In this document: positions 51,685-60,105 of the stretch, in pieces
Layout: each line of letters begins with the position of its first letter
Numbering within the stretch: the stretch's first letter is position 1
Source: Novosphingobium sp. PhB165
GTDB taxonomy: Bacteria > Pseudomonadota > Alphaproteobacteria > Sphingomonadales > Sphingomonadaceae
Length of the DNA: 64,000 nt
Direction: 5' to 3'
Assembly (NCBI RefSeq): GCF_004341845.1
Contig: NZ_SLVB01000001.1
Span: 248,001-312,000 of the forward strand
Notes under the pieces: model-generated
What the model was told of the DNA's origin: nothing
The model's input: only the letters and a program-made list of their open reading frames with translations
Database searches by the model: none
Translations under genes and position numbers: made by a program

Positions 51685-53481
51685 GTGCCGAGGTCAGGCG
51701 AAAGGCTCGGGGGGCGGGCCGCGCTGGCGGAGGCCGGGGCATTGGACAGTCGGGCGGTGAGCAGTCGGGAAGACGTCAGAGGATTAAACAGCAGGCCGGG
51801 CAGCAGGCGGGCGGGCGGCTTTTCGTACTGGACATTCCCCAGCTTGGCAGCCGCGCGCAACACGCTGCTGATTACCGATCCCAATCGTCTGATCGCCCTT
51901 GGCCGTCTGGTCACCGCGTGTTTCGCGATTCTGGCGATCTACCTCGATCCCACCCGCCCGGGCCGCTTCCTGCCCGAGGCACGGCATGTGCTTGCCTTTT
52001 ATCTCGCCTATGCGCTGGTTCTGGTGGTCGCGCCGGTCCGCCGCCCGGTCGACAGCCCGGTGCATTTCCTGTTCCATGTCGCGGATACCGCGATCCTGGG
52101 CTGGCTGGCGTTCCTGACCGATGAACTGACGAGCCCGTTCTTCTCCTTCCTGCCTTTCACGCTCATGGCGATGACGGTGCGCTGGGGGTTCATCGGTGCG
52201 ATCATGGGCGCGTTCCTGCTGGAAATCGCACTCTTCGCGATCGGCATTCCCGATACGCTCGACGGCGAATCCGAACTCAATGTGCTGATCGCGCGGTCTG
52301 TCTATTTCCTGCTTTCGGCGCTGATGCTCGGCTATTTCGGGGCCTACCGGGAAAGCAGCCGCGAGCGTCTGGCCCGGCTGGCGAAATGGCCGATGGAGCG
52401 CGCTTTGGGCAGCCGCCGCGCCTGGCTGGGCGAACTGTGCAGCCATGCGGGAGACGTTACCGGGAGCCGCCACATGATGGTGGTCTGGCGCGAGCATGAC
52501 CGGCCCGACGGTGTCGTCGCGGTGTGGAATGGAGACGGCGTGGAGCTTGCCGACCTTGAAAACTCGGTGCTCTGGGACCGTGTCGAGGTGGACCGCGCCG
52601 GCATCTTCGACCGGGGCGAAGGCAGGGTGCTGACGCGCGGCGAGGCCGATGCTTTCGCCATTCTGCTCGATCATCTGCGCCTGCCGCTGGTGCCGGTGCG
52701 CGATTTCGCGGTGATGGCGGGGTTTTCGGGCCTGCGCTTTCGCGGGTCGATCCTGATTGCCGATCCCGATTGCCGGCCGGAGGATGCCGCCTTGCTATGC
52801 GACATCATCGCCACGCGCGCGGGCTCGGAACTTGAGCGGATCGACCTCGTCGCCCGCCACTCAGACAATGTCCGCGCGGAGGAGCGCAACCGGCTGGCGC
52901 AGGACCTGCACGACAGCGTGTTGCAGGACCTGACCGCCACAAGCCTGAAGCTGCGGGCGCTCGCCGCGCGTGCGGGCTCGCTGACGCCGGAGGAGGCAGG
53001 CGGACAGACGCGCGAGATCGAGGACCTCGTTACCGAACAGCAGCGCCGCATCCGCCGGTTTGTCGAGGACCATCGCGAGGCGCGCGCCGAACGCGCGGTA
53101 GACGTTGCGGATGAGCTGCGCCGCCAGGCCGAACTGCTTCAGCGCAAGTGGGGCGTCGCCATGCCGTTCGATTGGGAGGGGGCGCCGATTCATCTGCGGC
53201 GGCGCACCGTCGAGGACATCGTCCAGCTTGTGTCGGAAGCCACCTCGAATGCGGTGCGGCATGGGTCCGCCTCCAGCGTGCGCTTGCGGGCCGGGCATAC
53301 GGGCGGGGCGATGCATCTGACGCTTGTCGACAACGGCACCGGGCTTTGCGCGTCGGGGGGGCAGGGGTCGATCTCTCTCCGTGCGCGGGTGCTGCAACTT
53401 GGCGGCTCGATGTTCCTTGCCGGAGGCACGCCGGGGCTGGAAGTGACGATGGTGATCCCGGTCGGGGAGCTGGCGGCGTGA
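51685..53481 (+). CDS. Membrane sensor histidine kinase (NarX/HisKA_3 type)
   Basis: This HPK7-type kinase has about five N-terminal helices (from LGRLVTACFAILAIYL), a central sensor-like region of ~150 residues, and the HisKA_3 dimerisation domain with the phosphorylated His409 in RNRLAQDLHDSVLQDLTA. The ATPase N and G boxes are VSEATSNAVRHGSAS and LTLVDNGTGL. The 5' end is unclear: the frame opens at a GTG (51685) without a ribosome-binding site, a TTG at 51844 is possible, and a well-placed ATG at 51651 reads another frame. It overlaps the response regulator by four bases (GTGA). Confidence 0.9.
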   Translation: MPRSGERLGGRAALAEAGALDSRAVSSREDVRGLNSRPGSRRAGGFSYWTFPSLAAARNTLLITDPNRLIALGRLVTACFAILAIYLDPTRPGRFLPEARHVLAFYLAYALVLVVAPVRRPVDSPVHFLFHVADTAILGWLAFLTDELTSPFFSFLPFTLMAMTVRWGFIGAIMGAFLLEIALFAIGIPDTLDGESELNVLIARSVYFLLSALMLGYFGAYRESSRERLARLAKWPMERALGSRRAWLGELCSHAGDVTGSRHMMVVWREHDRPDGVVAVWNGDGVELADLENSVLWDRVEVDRAGIFDRGEGRVLTRGEADAFAILLDHLRLPLVPVRDFAVMAGFSGLRFRGSILIADPDCRPEDAALLCDIIATRAGSELERIDLVARHSDNVRAEERNRLAQDLHDSVLQDLTATSLKLRALAARAGSLTPEEAGGQTREIEDLVTEQQRRIRRFVEDHREARAERAVDVADELRRQAELLQRKWGVAMPFDWEGAPIHLRRRTVEDIVQLVSEATSNAVRHGSASSVRLRAGHTGGAMHLTLVDNGTGLCASGGQGSISLRARVLQLGGSMFLAGGTPGLEVTMVIPVGELAA

Positions 53482-54113
53482 CCCGGCGCGTTGTCGTTGC
53501 CGACGATCACCCGCTGCTGCTGCGCGGCCTTGCCGACCTGCTGCGCGCGACCGAGGGCATCGAACTGGTGGAGGCGGCGGGCAGCGGCATTCGCGCACTA
53601 AGCGTGATCCGCGACCAGCGGCCAGACATTGCGATCCTCGACGTGACGATGCCGGATGTCGGCGGCATGGCGATCCTCAAGGTCATCCATGAGCAGGACT
53701 GGCCGGTGCGGGTGATCTTCCTGTCGGCGACGATGAGCGGCAACCAGATTGCCGAGGCGCTTTCGCTGGGTGTCTGGGGGCTGCTGCTCAAGGACTATGC
53801 CGCCCATTCGCTGGTAGCCTGCCTTGGCGAGGTGATCGCCGGGCGCAAGTGGCTGCCCGAGGATCTCGTGGCCCGGGCGCGCGAGGAGAGCGGCATCGAC
53901 GTGGCCAAGGCCATCGCCAGTCTCACCCCGCGTGAGCGCGAGATCAGCGAACTCGTGTGTCGAGGCTTCTCGAACAAGGCGATCGCCGCCACTGTCGGTT
54001 CGACCGAGGGCACGGTCAGCATCCATTTGCACAACATCTACCGCAAGCTCGGCATTTCCAGCCGAACCACGCTGGCCACGCTGTTCGTGCGGCATGTGGA
54101 GGAGCGTTTGTGA
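53478..54113 (+). CDS. NarL/FixJ-family response regulator
   Basis: The 211-residue protein has a receiver domain with acidic pocket Asp9/Asp10, phosphorylation site Asp55 (IAILDVTMPD) and a conserved Lys (LLLKDYA). A GerE/LuxR helix-turn-helix follows (LTPREREISELVCRGFSNK, then HLHNIYRKLGI). It is the cognate partner of the upstream kinase, as the GTG start overlaps its stop. The next gene also overlaps (GTGA), so three genes form one operon. Confidence 0.93.
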   Translation: MTRRVVVADDHPLLLRGLADLLRATEGIELVEAAGSGIRALSVIRDQRPDIAILDVTMPDVGGMAILKVIHEQDWPVRVIFLSATMSGNQIAEALSLGVWGLLLKDYAAHSLVACLGEVIAGRKWLPEDLVARAREESGIDVAKAIASLTPREREISELVCRGFSNKAIAATVGSTEGTVSIHLHNIYRKLGISSRTTLATLFVRHVEERL

Positions 54114-55144
54114 GCGTGGCCGGGCTGGAGGCGTCGCCGCGCCGGGACTGGTTGCGGGATTCATTACGGATTCTGCCGGGACTGGTGCTGGGCGGGGCGT
54201 TTCTTGCGCTCTTGTGGAACACGGTGGACATGGCGCGGGTGGCGGCACTGATGGCGCAGGCGGCATGGCCGCCGCTGCTGCTGGCGCTTATTGCCTATGC
54301 GCTCGATTTCGTGCTGCGTGCGGCGCGTTTTCGGTTCCTGCTCGATCCGGATGGTGCGCGCGGGCTGACCCTTCGGGCGACGGTTGCGCCTTTCATCGCC
54401 AGTTTCGGCATCAGCGACGTGCTGCCGTTGCGGCTTGGCGACGTGTTTCGCATTTGGTGGTTCCACCGCCGCTTCGGGCTTCCGGCAGGGCTGGTGGTGG
54501 CGGGGATGATCGTCGAGCGCGTGCTGGACCTCGTAGCCATTCTGGCCATTGCCGCTGTGGGACTATGGCTGGTCGATGCGCCGCTTCCGCATGAGGCGAT
54601 GATGCATCTGAGACTGGCGGCGGGCGCGGCGATGGTGTTGAGCATTGGCGTGCTGGCCATGCCTGCCGTGCTCGCGCGGACCGGAGCAGTTGTCGCGCGG
54701 CGCTATCCGCGGGGGGCGGTACAGCGCCTTGCCGCAGCGGCGCGTTCGGTGGCCGATGCCGTGCGGGCGATCGGACAGGGACGGCGAATGGCGCGGATGC
54801 TGCTGCTTTCGGTCGGGCTCTGGTTGTTGGAGAGCCTCGTCATGTTGGGAGCATGGGTCAGCCTGGGCGGCGATCCTGCCGCCTGGCTCAAACCGCTTAC
54901 GGCTTTTGCGGTGGCGACGCTGGGGACATTGGTACCTGCTTTACCTGGCCATTTCGGATCGTTCGAGGTGTTTGGCGTGCTGGTCTTCGTCGCGCTGGGG
55001 GTTCCGGCCGAACCGGCCACGGCGATCATCCTTGTCGCCCATCTTCTGCTCTGGCTGCCGACTGCGCTGTTCGGGATCGGATGGCTCATGGTGACCCGTA
55101 TGCGGGGCGAAGCGCGGCTGGAAGCGGCGGGCGTTTCGGCCTGA
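54110..55144 (+). CDS. Flippase-like membrane protein (lysylphosphatidylglycerol synthase TM family, UPF0104)
   Basis: This 344-residue protein has about eight helices of the PF03706 type seen in the flippase half of MprF and in many glycolipid-export clusters. Recognisable segments are ADVLPLRLGD-like GISDVLPLRLGDVFRIWW, VVAGMIVERVLDLVAILA and PALPGHFGSFEVFGVLV. The catalytic synthase domain of MprF is absent. The start is GTG, four bases overlapping the regulator stop, with GGAGG 7 bases upstream. It may move a lipid or polyprenyl-linked substrate under control of the two-component pair. Confidence 0.83.
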   Translation: MSVAGLEASPRRDWLRDSLRILPGLVLGGAFLALLWNTVDMARVAALMAQAAWPPLLLALIAYALDFVLRAARFRFLLDPDGARGLTLRATVAPFIASFGISDVLPLRLGDVFRIWWFHRRFGLPAGLVVAGMIVERVLDLVAILAIAAVGLWLVDAPLPHEAMMHLRLAAGAAMVLSIGVLAMPAVLARTGAVVARRYPRGAVQRLAAAARSVADAVRAIGQGRRMARMLLLSVGLWLLESLVMLGAWVSLGGDPAAWLKPLTAFAVATLGTLVPALPGHFGSFEVFGVLVFVALGVPAEPATAIILVAHLLLWLPTALFGIGWLMVTRMRGEARLEAAGVSA

Positions 55145-55155
55145 AAGTTTTCAAA

Positions 55156-55290
55156 TGGATTCGCGCGGAGGCGCGGAGGCGCGAAGAGGTCGCCCCGTGA
55201 GGCGAGCGAAGTCTCTCAATCGCATGTTTCGGTGAAAGAGCGGCGTTGCCGCCCGGCTTCTCCGCGTCTCCGCGCCTCCGCGCGAACCCA
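55156..55290. repeat. Inverted repeat with GGAGGCGCGGAG arms
   Basis: The left arm around 55158-55186 (ATTCGCGCGGAGGCGCGGAG onward) is inverted at 55257-55287 (CTCCGCGCCTCCGCGCGAA), about 28 bp each, with a ~70-bp centre. It lies between the convergent flippase-like and HAD genes. The arms resemble sequence at 35420-35480, so it is a dispersed element rather than a simple terminator. Confidence 0.7.
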
Positions 55291-55296
55291 TCCGAA

Positions 55297-56004
55297 CTAG
55301 GCAAATCCACGCAGGAGCGGCGCAAATACCGGCTCTTCGTAATGCCGAAAACTGGGGGCGCGGCCATGCGGACGTTGCGCGCGGAGCAGGGCGCGCGTGC
55401 CGGCGGCGGTGGCGGCGCGAATGTCGCGATCGATCCGGTCACCGATCAGCAGAGTCTCGCGCGGAGTGGCGCCGGCGCGCGCCATTACCGCGTTCAGTCC
55501 GGACGGGTCGGGCTTGAGCCGCCCGACACCTTCGTCTCCCGCCCAGATTTCGTGATCGGCCACAAGGCCGAGCGCGGCGAGCTTGGCGGTCACGGGAAAG
55601 TCGGACCAGACCGCGATGGTCCGCCCGCTCGCCCGGATCGCGGCGAACAGGCGGTCGATCCCGCGTGCCTTGAAGCGCGGCAGATGCTGGAGCGGACGGC
55701 GCTCCATCCATTCCTCCACCAGCGCACGCACTTCGCGTTCGGGGCGGCGGCTTAGCTCTGCGGTCAGGCGGTATTGCTCGGCGGCGAAATCGCCATGGTC
55801 CTTCAACGCCGGTCCGTCGCCCAAGAGTTCGCGCACCTGCCGGAAGTGGCGCAGCGTGCGCAAGGTTTGCGTGCTGCGGCGGCTGAGGCAATCGAGCCCC
55901 AGTTCCCGCGCCATCGCAAGGCGTAGCGGCGGCTGATCGTAAAGCGTCCCATCAAGGTCGAACACCACCAGCCGCACGTCGGCCCAGGCGATGGCAACCG
56001 TCAT
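55297..56004 (-). CDS. HAD-superfamily hydrolase
   Basis: The 235-residue protein has all four HAD motifs: FDLDGTLYD (nucleophile Asp and acid/base Asp), VWSDFP (Ser-type motif II), KPDPSG (Lys) and LIGDRIDRDIRAA (Asp pair), with a C1-type cap. It is likely a phosphatase of the haloacid dehalogenase/phosphoglycolate group; the substrate is unknown. The ATG overlaps the aminotransferase stop (ATGA), so the two are co-translated. Confidence 0.85.
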   Translation of the reverse strand: MTVAIAWADVRLVVFDLDGTLYDQPPLRLAMARELGLDCLSRRSTQTLRTLRHFRQVRELLGDGPALKDHGDFAAEQYRLTAELSRRPEREVRALVEEWMERRPLQHLPRFKARGIDRLFAAIRASGRTIAVWSDFPVTAKLAALGLVADHEIWAGDEGVGRLKPDPSGLNAVMARAGATPRETLLIGDRIDRDIRAATAAGTRALLRAQRPHGRAPSFRHYEEPVFAPLLRGFA

Positions 56005-57473
56005 CGGCGCAGCACGCGCCTGACGTTCTTGTACACGAAGCGCACCGTGGCCTCGGCAATGCCGCGCCCCAGCACGTCATCGAGCGCGGCAATCAGCCGG
56101 TCGATCTGCTCTTCGGTCACCACGTAGGGCGGCATGAAGTGGATGAGATCGCGCGCGCCGGGCTGGAAATGGGCGAGAATGCCGTGCCGCTCGAACAGGT
56201 CGCGGGTGAGCGAGCCGACCAGCACCGTCTCCCAGGTGACGAAGAGCTGGTTCTTGCGAATATCGAGGAATTTTTCCGCCATGAACTGGCCGAAATTGAG
56301 TTCGATAGCCTGAAAGCAGCCCTTGCCGCGCAGCGAGGCGATGCAGCGCGGATACTTGGCCTGAAGCCGTTCGAGCCCCGCGCGCAAGTAGGCACCCATG
56401 GCTCCGGCGCGCTCGATCAGGCGCTCCTCGTCGAGTACATTGAGCGTTTCGATGGCGACTGCGCAACTCTCGCCCATGCCGGAGAAGCTTGAACTGTGCA
56501 GGTTGCAGTCCTGCGTGTTGCCATAGGCCTTGTCGAATAGCGCCTGCGAGGTGACCATCGCGCCCATCTCGCGCTTGCCGCCGCCCAGCGTCTTGGCCAG
56601 CGTGACCACGTCGGGCACCGCGTCCTCGTGCTGGAAGGCGCAGAACAGGCCGGTGCGGCCCATGCCGACTTTGACCTCGTCGAAGATCGTCAGGATGTCC
56701 GCCGCGCGGCAGGCCTCGACCAGTTCGGTGAAGTATCCCGGCGGCGGGGATTCGCAGGAAGTGCCCCGCAGCGTCTCGATCATCACCGCGATGATGCCGT
56801 TGTCGGCGCCGCCCTCGCGGGCAATCGCCTCGCGGACCGAGGCGATGTCGCCGTAGCGGCAGAAAATCACATTCTCCCTAGGCACGCCCATCAGGAAGCC
56901 GGTCTGTACGTCGGTGGCGGTGGTGACCGAGAGCGGCCCGTGGGTCTTGCCGTGGAAGGCGCCCTGCATGCAGAGGAATTTGGTCTTGCCCTTGGGAGTC
57001 TGCACGCGTTCGCACAGCTTCATCGCCGCTTCGTTGGCCTCGGCGCCCGAGACCGCGAGGAACGAGACGTCGAGGGGCTCGGGCAGGAACCGCGCGATAT
57101 TGTAAGCTAGCGCGCCTTGCAGCTTGTGCGGGGCGATCTTGATGCAGTCGAGCACCAGTTCGTCATGGCAGCGCCGTTCGGCAGCGATGATCCGGGGATG
57201 GTTGTGGCCCAGCCCCAGCACCCCGAATCCGCCCGAGTAATCGAGGATCCGCCGCCCGTCGCGCAGCACGATCTCGCAGCCCTGCGCGCTGACGATGTCC
57301 ATGTTCCGCAGGCCGAGGATATCGTAGACCTGCAACATGTAGCGGTTGAGGTGCGTGGCGTAGAGTTCCATGGCCCGCGCGTTGTCGAGCGCAAGACTCT
57401 CATCGAGCGTCAGCAGTCGGCGGTCCAGTTCACGGTCGCGCCGCGGAGCCTCGATCTTCGAATAAGCCGTCAC
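56001..57473 (-). CDS. Class III pyridoxal-phosphate aminotransferase
   Basis: This 490-residue enzyme is of the acetylornithine/putrescine aminotransferase class. The PLP-binding Lys is in TLAKTLGGGKREMGAMV and the Asp in FDEVKVGMGRTG; SGGFGVLGLGHNHPRI and AVSGAEANEAAMKLCE are also standard. An extra ~60 N-terminal residues (LDESLALDNARAMELY) precede the core. The substrate could be an omega-amino acid, a diamine or an amino-lipid precursor; the partner HAD phosphatase hints at a phosphorylated intermediate, but that is inference. Confidence 0.88.
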   Translation of the reverse strand: MTAYSKIEAPRRDRELDRRLLTLDESLALDNARAMELYATHLNRYMLQVYDILGLRNMDIVSAQGCEIVLRDGRRILDYSGGFGVLGLGHNHPRIIAAERRCHDELVLDCIKIAPHKLQGALAYNIARFLPEPLDVSFLAVSGAEANEAAMKLCERVQTPKGKTKFLCMQGAFHGKTHGPLSVTTATDVQTGFLMGVPRENVIFCRYGDIASVREAIAREGGADNGIIAVMIETLRGTSCESPPPGYFTELVEACRAADILTIFDEVKVGMGRTGLFCAFQHEDAVPDVVTLAKTLGGGKREMGAMVTSQALFDKAYGNTQDCNLHSSSFSGMGESCAVAIETLNVLDEERLIERAGAMGAYLRAGLERLQAKYPRCIASLRGKGCFQAIELNFGQFMAEKFLDIRKNQLFVTWETVLVGSLTRDLFERHGILAHFQPGARDLIHFMPPYVVTEEQIDRLIAALDDVLGRGIAEATVRFVYKNVRRVLRR

Positions 57474-57644
57474 CCGCCGCGTCTCCCAGTTTTCTGCACC
57501 GACCAGGAGACTAGCCGGAACGGCGCTTCGGCAGAATCTACAGGACCTTATAATCCTGAATCGTCCACGCAGGGAGGGATGTTCTCCATTGGGCTGAATC
57601 CCAAGGGGAAAGGGGTAGCACGCGGATGGTATGCGCCGAGCGGT

Positions 57645-58628
57645 TCAGTCCGCCAGCAAGGCCTCCAGCGCGGAGGTGAGGATTTCCTGCACGGCATTCT
57701 CGCGGATCGTCACGAAGCGCGCGGCAAGGCCGTGTTTGGCGGCAAGGGCCGGTCCGTGCTCCGGTCCCGCCACGGTGAGTGCCGAGGCCCAGCCATCCGC
57801 CAACATCGCGCTCGGCGCGATGACGCTGACCGATGCGAGGCCGTTTTCGGTTGGCCGTCCCGTGCGCGGATCGATGGTATGTTCGCCGCGCCGGTAATTG
57901 CCCGAAGTGGCGACGGCGATGTCGTGCAGAGCCAGACGCAGCGACAGGTCGGCGCTGGTCGCGATGCCGGGCGGCGTTTCAAGGTCCACCCACCATGGCT
58001 CGCCATCGGGACGCACGCCGCGCCCCGCCAGTTCGCCGCCGATCTCCACCAGCATATGACGCATGCCCATGCCCGCGAGGAGGTCCGCGACGACATCGAC
58101 TGCATACCCCTTGGCGATGCCGGAAAAATCGAGCGCGAGCCCGCCTGGCTGGCGCAAGCGGCGTGTGGGGGCGTCCCATGTCAGGCGAGTCCAGCCGGAA
58201 GCTTCGCGTGCGGCGGTAACGGCAAGCGCATCCGGCACTGGCTTCGGCCCCGGCGGCCCGAAGCCCCAGAGATCGACGAGACGCCCGATGGCGGGATCGA
58301 AAGCGCCCCCACTGGCCTCGGCAATGGCGAGCCCGGCGCCGATCACTGCTGCGAAATCGTCAGGGAGGACGGCCCAGCTTCCCGCAGGCGCCCGGTTGAA
58401 CCGGCAGAGGAGCGATTCCGGCTCCCAGTGGCTCATCTCGGCAATGATGGTGGCAAGCCGGGCTTCCACGGCCGCGCGGATGGCGGGCACATCGGTGCCT
58501 TCGGGCGCGGCGAAGCGAAGGCTCCAGGTCGTGCCCATGGTCTCCCCATGCAGTTCGCCGACTGCGATCCGGGGATCGCAGTCGGCGAAGGCATGGGCAT
58601 CTATATGCGCGGGAAGCGCAATGCGCAT
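57645..58628 (-). CDS. apbE: FAD:protein FMN transferase (ApbE), no signal peptide visible
   Basis: ApbE transfers FMN from FAD onto Ser/Thr of target proteins. The 327-residue protein shows HGETMGTTWSLRF, LDFSGIAKGYAVDVVADLL (FAD site) and HTIDPRTGRPTENG, all standard. Unlike most proteobacterial ApbE lipoproteins it has no N-terminal signal peptide (MRIALPAHIDAHAFADCDP), and no credible upstream start exists because DUF4198 ends 10 bases earlier. It is the last gene of PepSY-DUF2271-DUF4198-ApbE, and DUF2271 bears a candidate flavinylation site, so it is probably its substrate. Confidence 0.92.
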   Translation of the reverse strand: MRIALPAHIDAHAFADCDPRIAVGELHGETMGTTWSLRFAAPEGTDVPAIRAAVEARLATIIAEMSHWEPESLLCRFNRAPAGSWAVLPDDFAAVIGAGLAIAEASGGAFDPAIGRLVDLWGFGPPGPKPVPDALAVTAAREASGWTRLTWDAPTRRLRQPGGLALDFSGIAKGYAVDVVADLLAGMGMRHMLVEIGGELAGRGVRPDGEPWWVDLETPPGIATSADLSLRLALHDIAVATSGNYRRGEHTIDPRTGRPTENGLASVSVIAPSAMLADGWASALTVAGPEHGPALAAKHGLAARFVTIRENAVQEILTSALEALLAD

Positions 58629-58638
58629 CGGAGATCCC

Positions 58639-59601
58639 TTAGGGTGCGGGGACTTCGAGCGTGGTGGTGTAGCTCATCCGGCGTTCAGCCGCGCGCGAAT
58701 CCGAGGCGTGGTTGTCGGTCGCGGTGACGTTGAGCCAGTAAACTCCGGCGAAGGGCCACTTGACCTCGACCGTGCCGTCGGCGCCGGTGGTGAGGCTCAA
58801 GGCATGCTCGCCGTCGCGGAAGCGCTTGCTGCCCGGAATGACGGTGACGGTGAGGCCAGCAGCGGGCTTGCCGTCGATCAGGAAGCGGAAGCGCGCGGGC
58901 TCGTTGGAAACGAGATCGTCGGGGTGGGTGACCGGATCGAACTCAAGGCCCTTGCCGGTGGGCGCGAGAACGGTCTTGGTCGGTTCGCCCGCAGTCACGA
59001 AGAACTCGTTGCGGCTGATCGATTCGGTGAGCTTGATGTCGGTGGCGCCGGCCGGAATCTCGGCCACGCTGGCAACCGACTTGGCGGGCGCGAAACCGCC
59101 TTCACCGCCGGGGCGCGGACCACCTTCGCCGCCGGCAGGACGAGGAGCGCCCTCGGGACGTGCACCTTCCGGGCGAGCGGCACCGGGACCGCCGGGGCCC
59201 ATGCCGGCCGCACCGGGCGGCGGACCGCGACGGGCGCCAACGCGCCAGGTCTCGCCATTCAGCGAGAACGTGCCGCCAAGATTGCTGGAGAAAGTGCCGA
59301 TCTTCCACGTCCCGGCCTTGTCCACCTGAACGTCGAACATCGAGCGATAACGCCCGGTTGCCGCGTTCTGGATCCGGCCCTTGCTGCCATCGGGCTGGGT
59401 GACCTGGATCTGGTCGGTCTGCATCGGGAAGTGGTCGGGATCGAACAGGTCATTCGAAACTGCCGCGTCCACCGTCACCCAGCCGTCGGTCCCGGCCAGC
59501 GTCGTTACCGAGGGCAGCAGCCACTGGCGGTGCGCCGAAGCGGCGGTGGGAAGCGCAAGAAGCGCAGCTGCGGCGAGCAGCCCGGTTGCATAAGCCTTCA
59601 T
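58639..59601 (-). CDS. DUF4198 exported protein with predicted N-terminal histidine
   Basis: This 320-residue precursor has a signal peptide predicted to end at TAASA, leaving His24 as the mature N-terminus (HRQWLLPSVT), a feature of DUF4198 proteins. Residues 123-172 are a Gly/Pro/Arg-rich low-complexity insertion. The C-terminal Ig-like domain ends VYWLNVTATDNHASD. DUF4198 relatives are associated with nickel, cobalt or copper handling; an N-terminal His could bind metal, which is inference. The ATG at 59599-59601 opens the signal peptide; DUF2271 ends 16 bases before it. Confidence 0.85.
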   Translation of the reverse strand: MKAYATGLLAAAALLALPTAASAHRQWLLPSVTTLAGTDGWVTVDAAVSNDLFDPDHFPMQTDQIQVTQPDGSKGRIQNAATGRYRSMFDVQVDKAGTWKIGTFSSNLGGTFSLNGETWRVGARRGPPPGAAGMGPGGPGAARPEGARPEGAPRPAGGEGGPRPGGEGGFAPAKSVASVAEIPAGATDIKLTESISRNEFFVTAGEPTKTVLAPTGKGLEFDPVTHPDDLVSNEPARFRFLIDGKPAAGLTVTVIPGSKRFRDGEHALSLTTGADGTVEVKWPFAGVYWLNVTATDNHASDSRAAERRMSYTTTLEVPAP

Positions 59602-59617
59602 GTCTGGAAAACCCCCG

Positions 59618-60094
59618 TTATCGAGAAAGCGTGATGGTGCCGAGTTCGGCCTTGCCGCTCGACTTGGCATTGGCGGCGGGCACCGTGATCGGCACGGTGA
59701 CGAGTTCGCGGCCACCGGTTTCGCGCGCGGCCTCCACATTGAGCACGTAGCTGCCCGGCTTGAGGTCGGCAGGCAGCGGGATCGTCTGCGCACCGGGGCC
59801 GCGCGTGGGGCCGCTCACGCCATCGGCGGGAAGCGCCATGCTGCGCCCGCCCTTGCGCCACCAGGAGCGCAAGTCCGCCAGCCACTTGGTGCCGGGTTCG
59901 TTGCCCTTCTTCTTGACGTCGTACCACACCGCGATGGTGCGGGCCGGTCCACCGGCTGTCGGCTCCAGCCAGACTGCAACGTAGGGCTTGTGATATTCGG
60001 CAACCTTGAGCTGCGGGATCGTCACGGTGACCGTGGCGGCAGAGGCCGGCACGGCGACCGCGCCGCCCAGCAGGATCATGGAAGTCAGACGCAT
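59618..60094 (-). CDS. DUF2271 exported protein with candidate ApbE flavinylation motif
   Basis: The 158-residue precursor has a signal peptide (residues 1-19, ending PASA). The domain runs VTIPQLKVAEYHKPYVAVWL through the conserved Trp/Lys-rich middle to GSYVLNVEAARETGGR. Residues 91-97 read DGVSGPT, close to the D-G-x-(S/T)-G-A-T pattern ApbE modifies, with Thr97 (or Ser94) the likely acceptor. The domain is known from clusters with PepSY, DUF4198 and ApbE. It would hold covalent FMN in the periplasm. The start at 60092-60094 opens the signal peptide. Confidence 0.88.
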   Translation of the reverse strand: MRLTSMILLGGAVAVPASAATVTVTIPQLKVAEYHKPYVAVWLEPTAGGPARTIAVWYDVKKKGNEPGTKWLADLRSWWRKGGRSMALPADGVSGPTRGPGAQTIPLPADLKPGSYVLNVEAARETGGRELVTVPITVPAANAKSSGKAELGTITLSR

Positions 60095-60105
60095 CGGTGG
60101 ATCCT

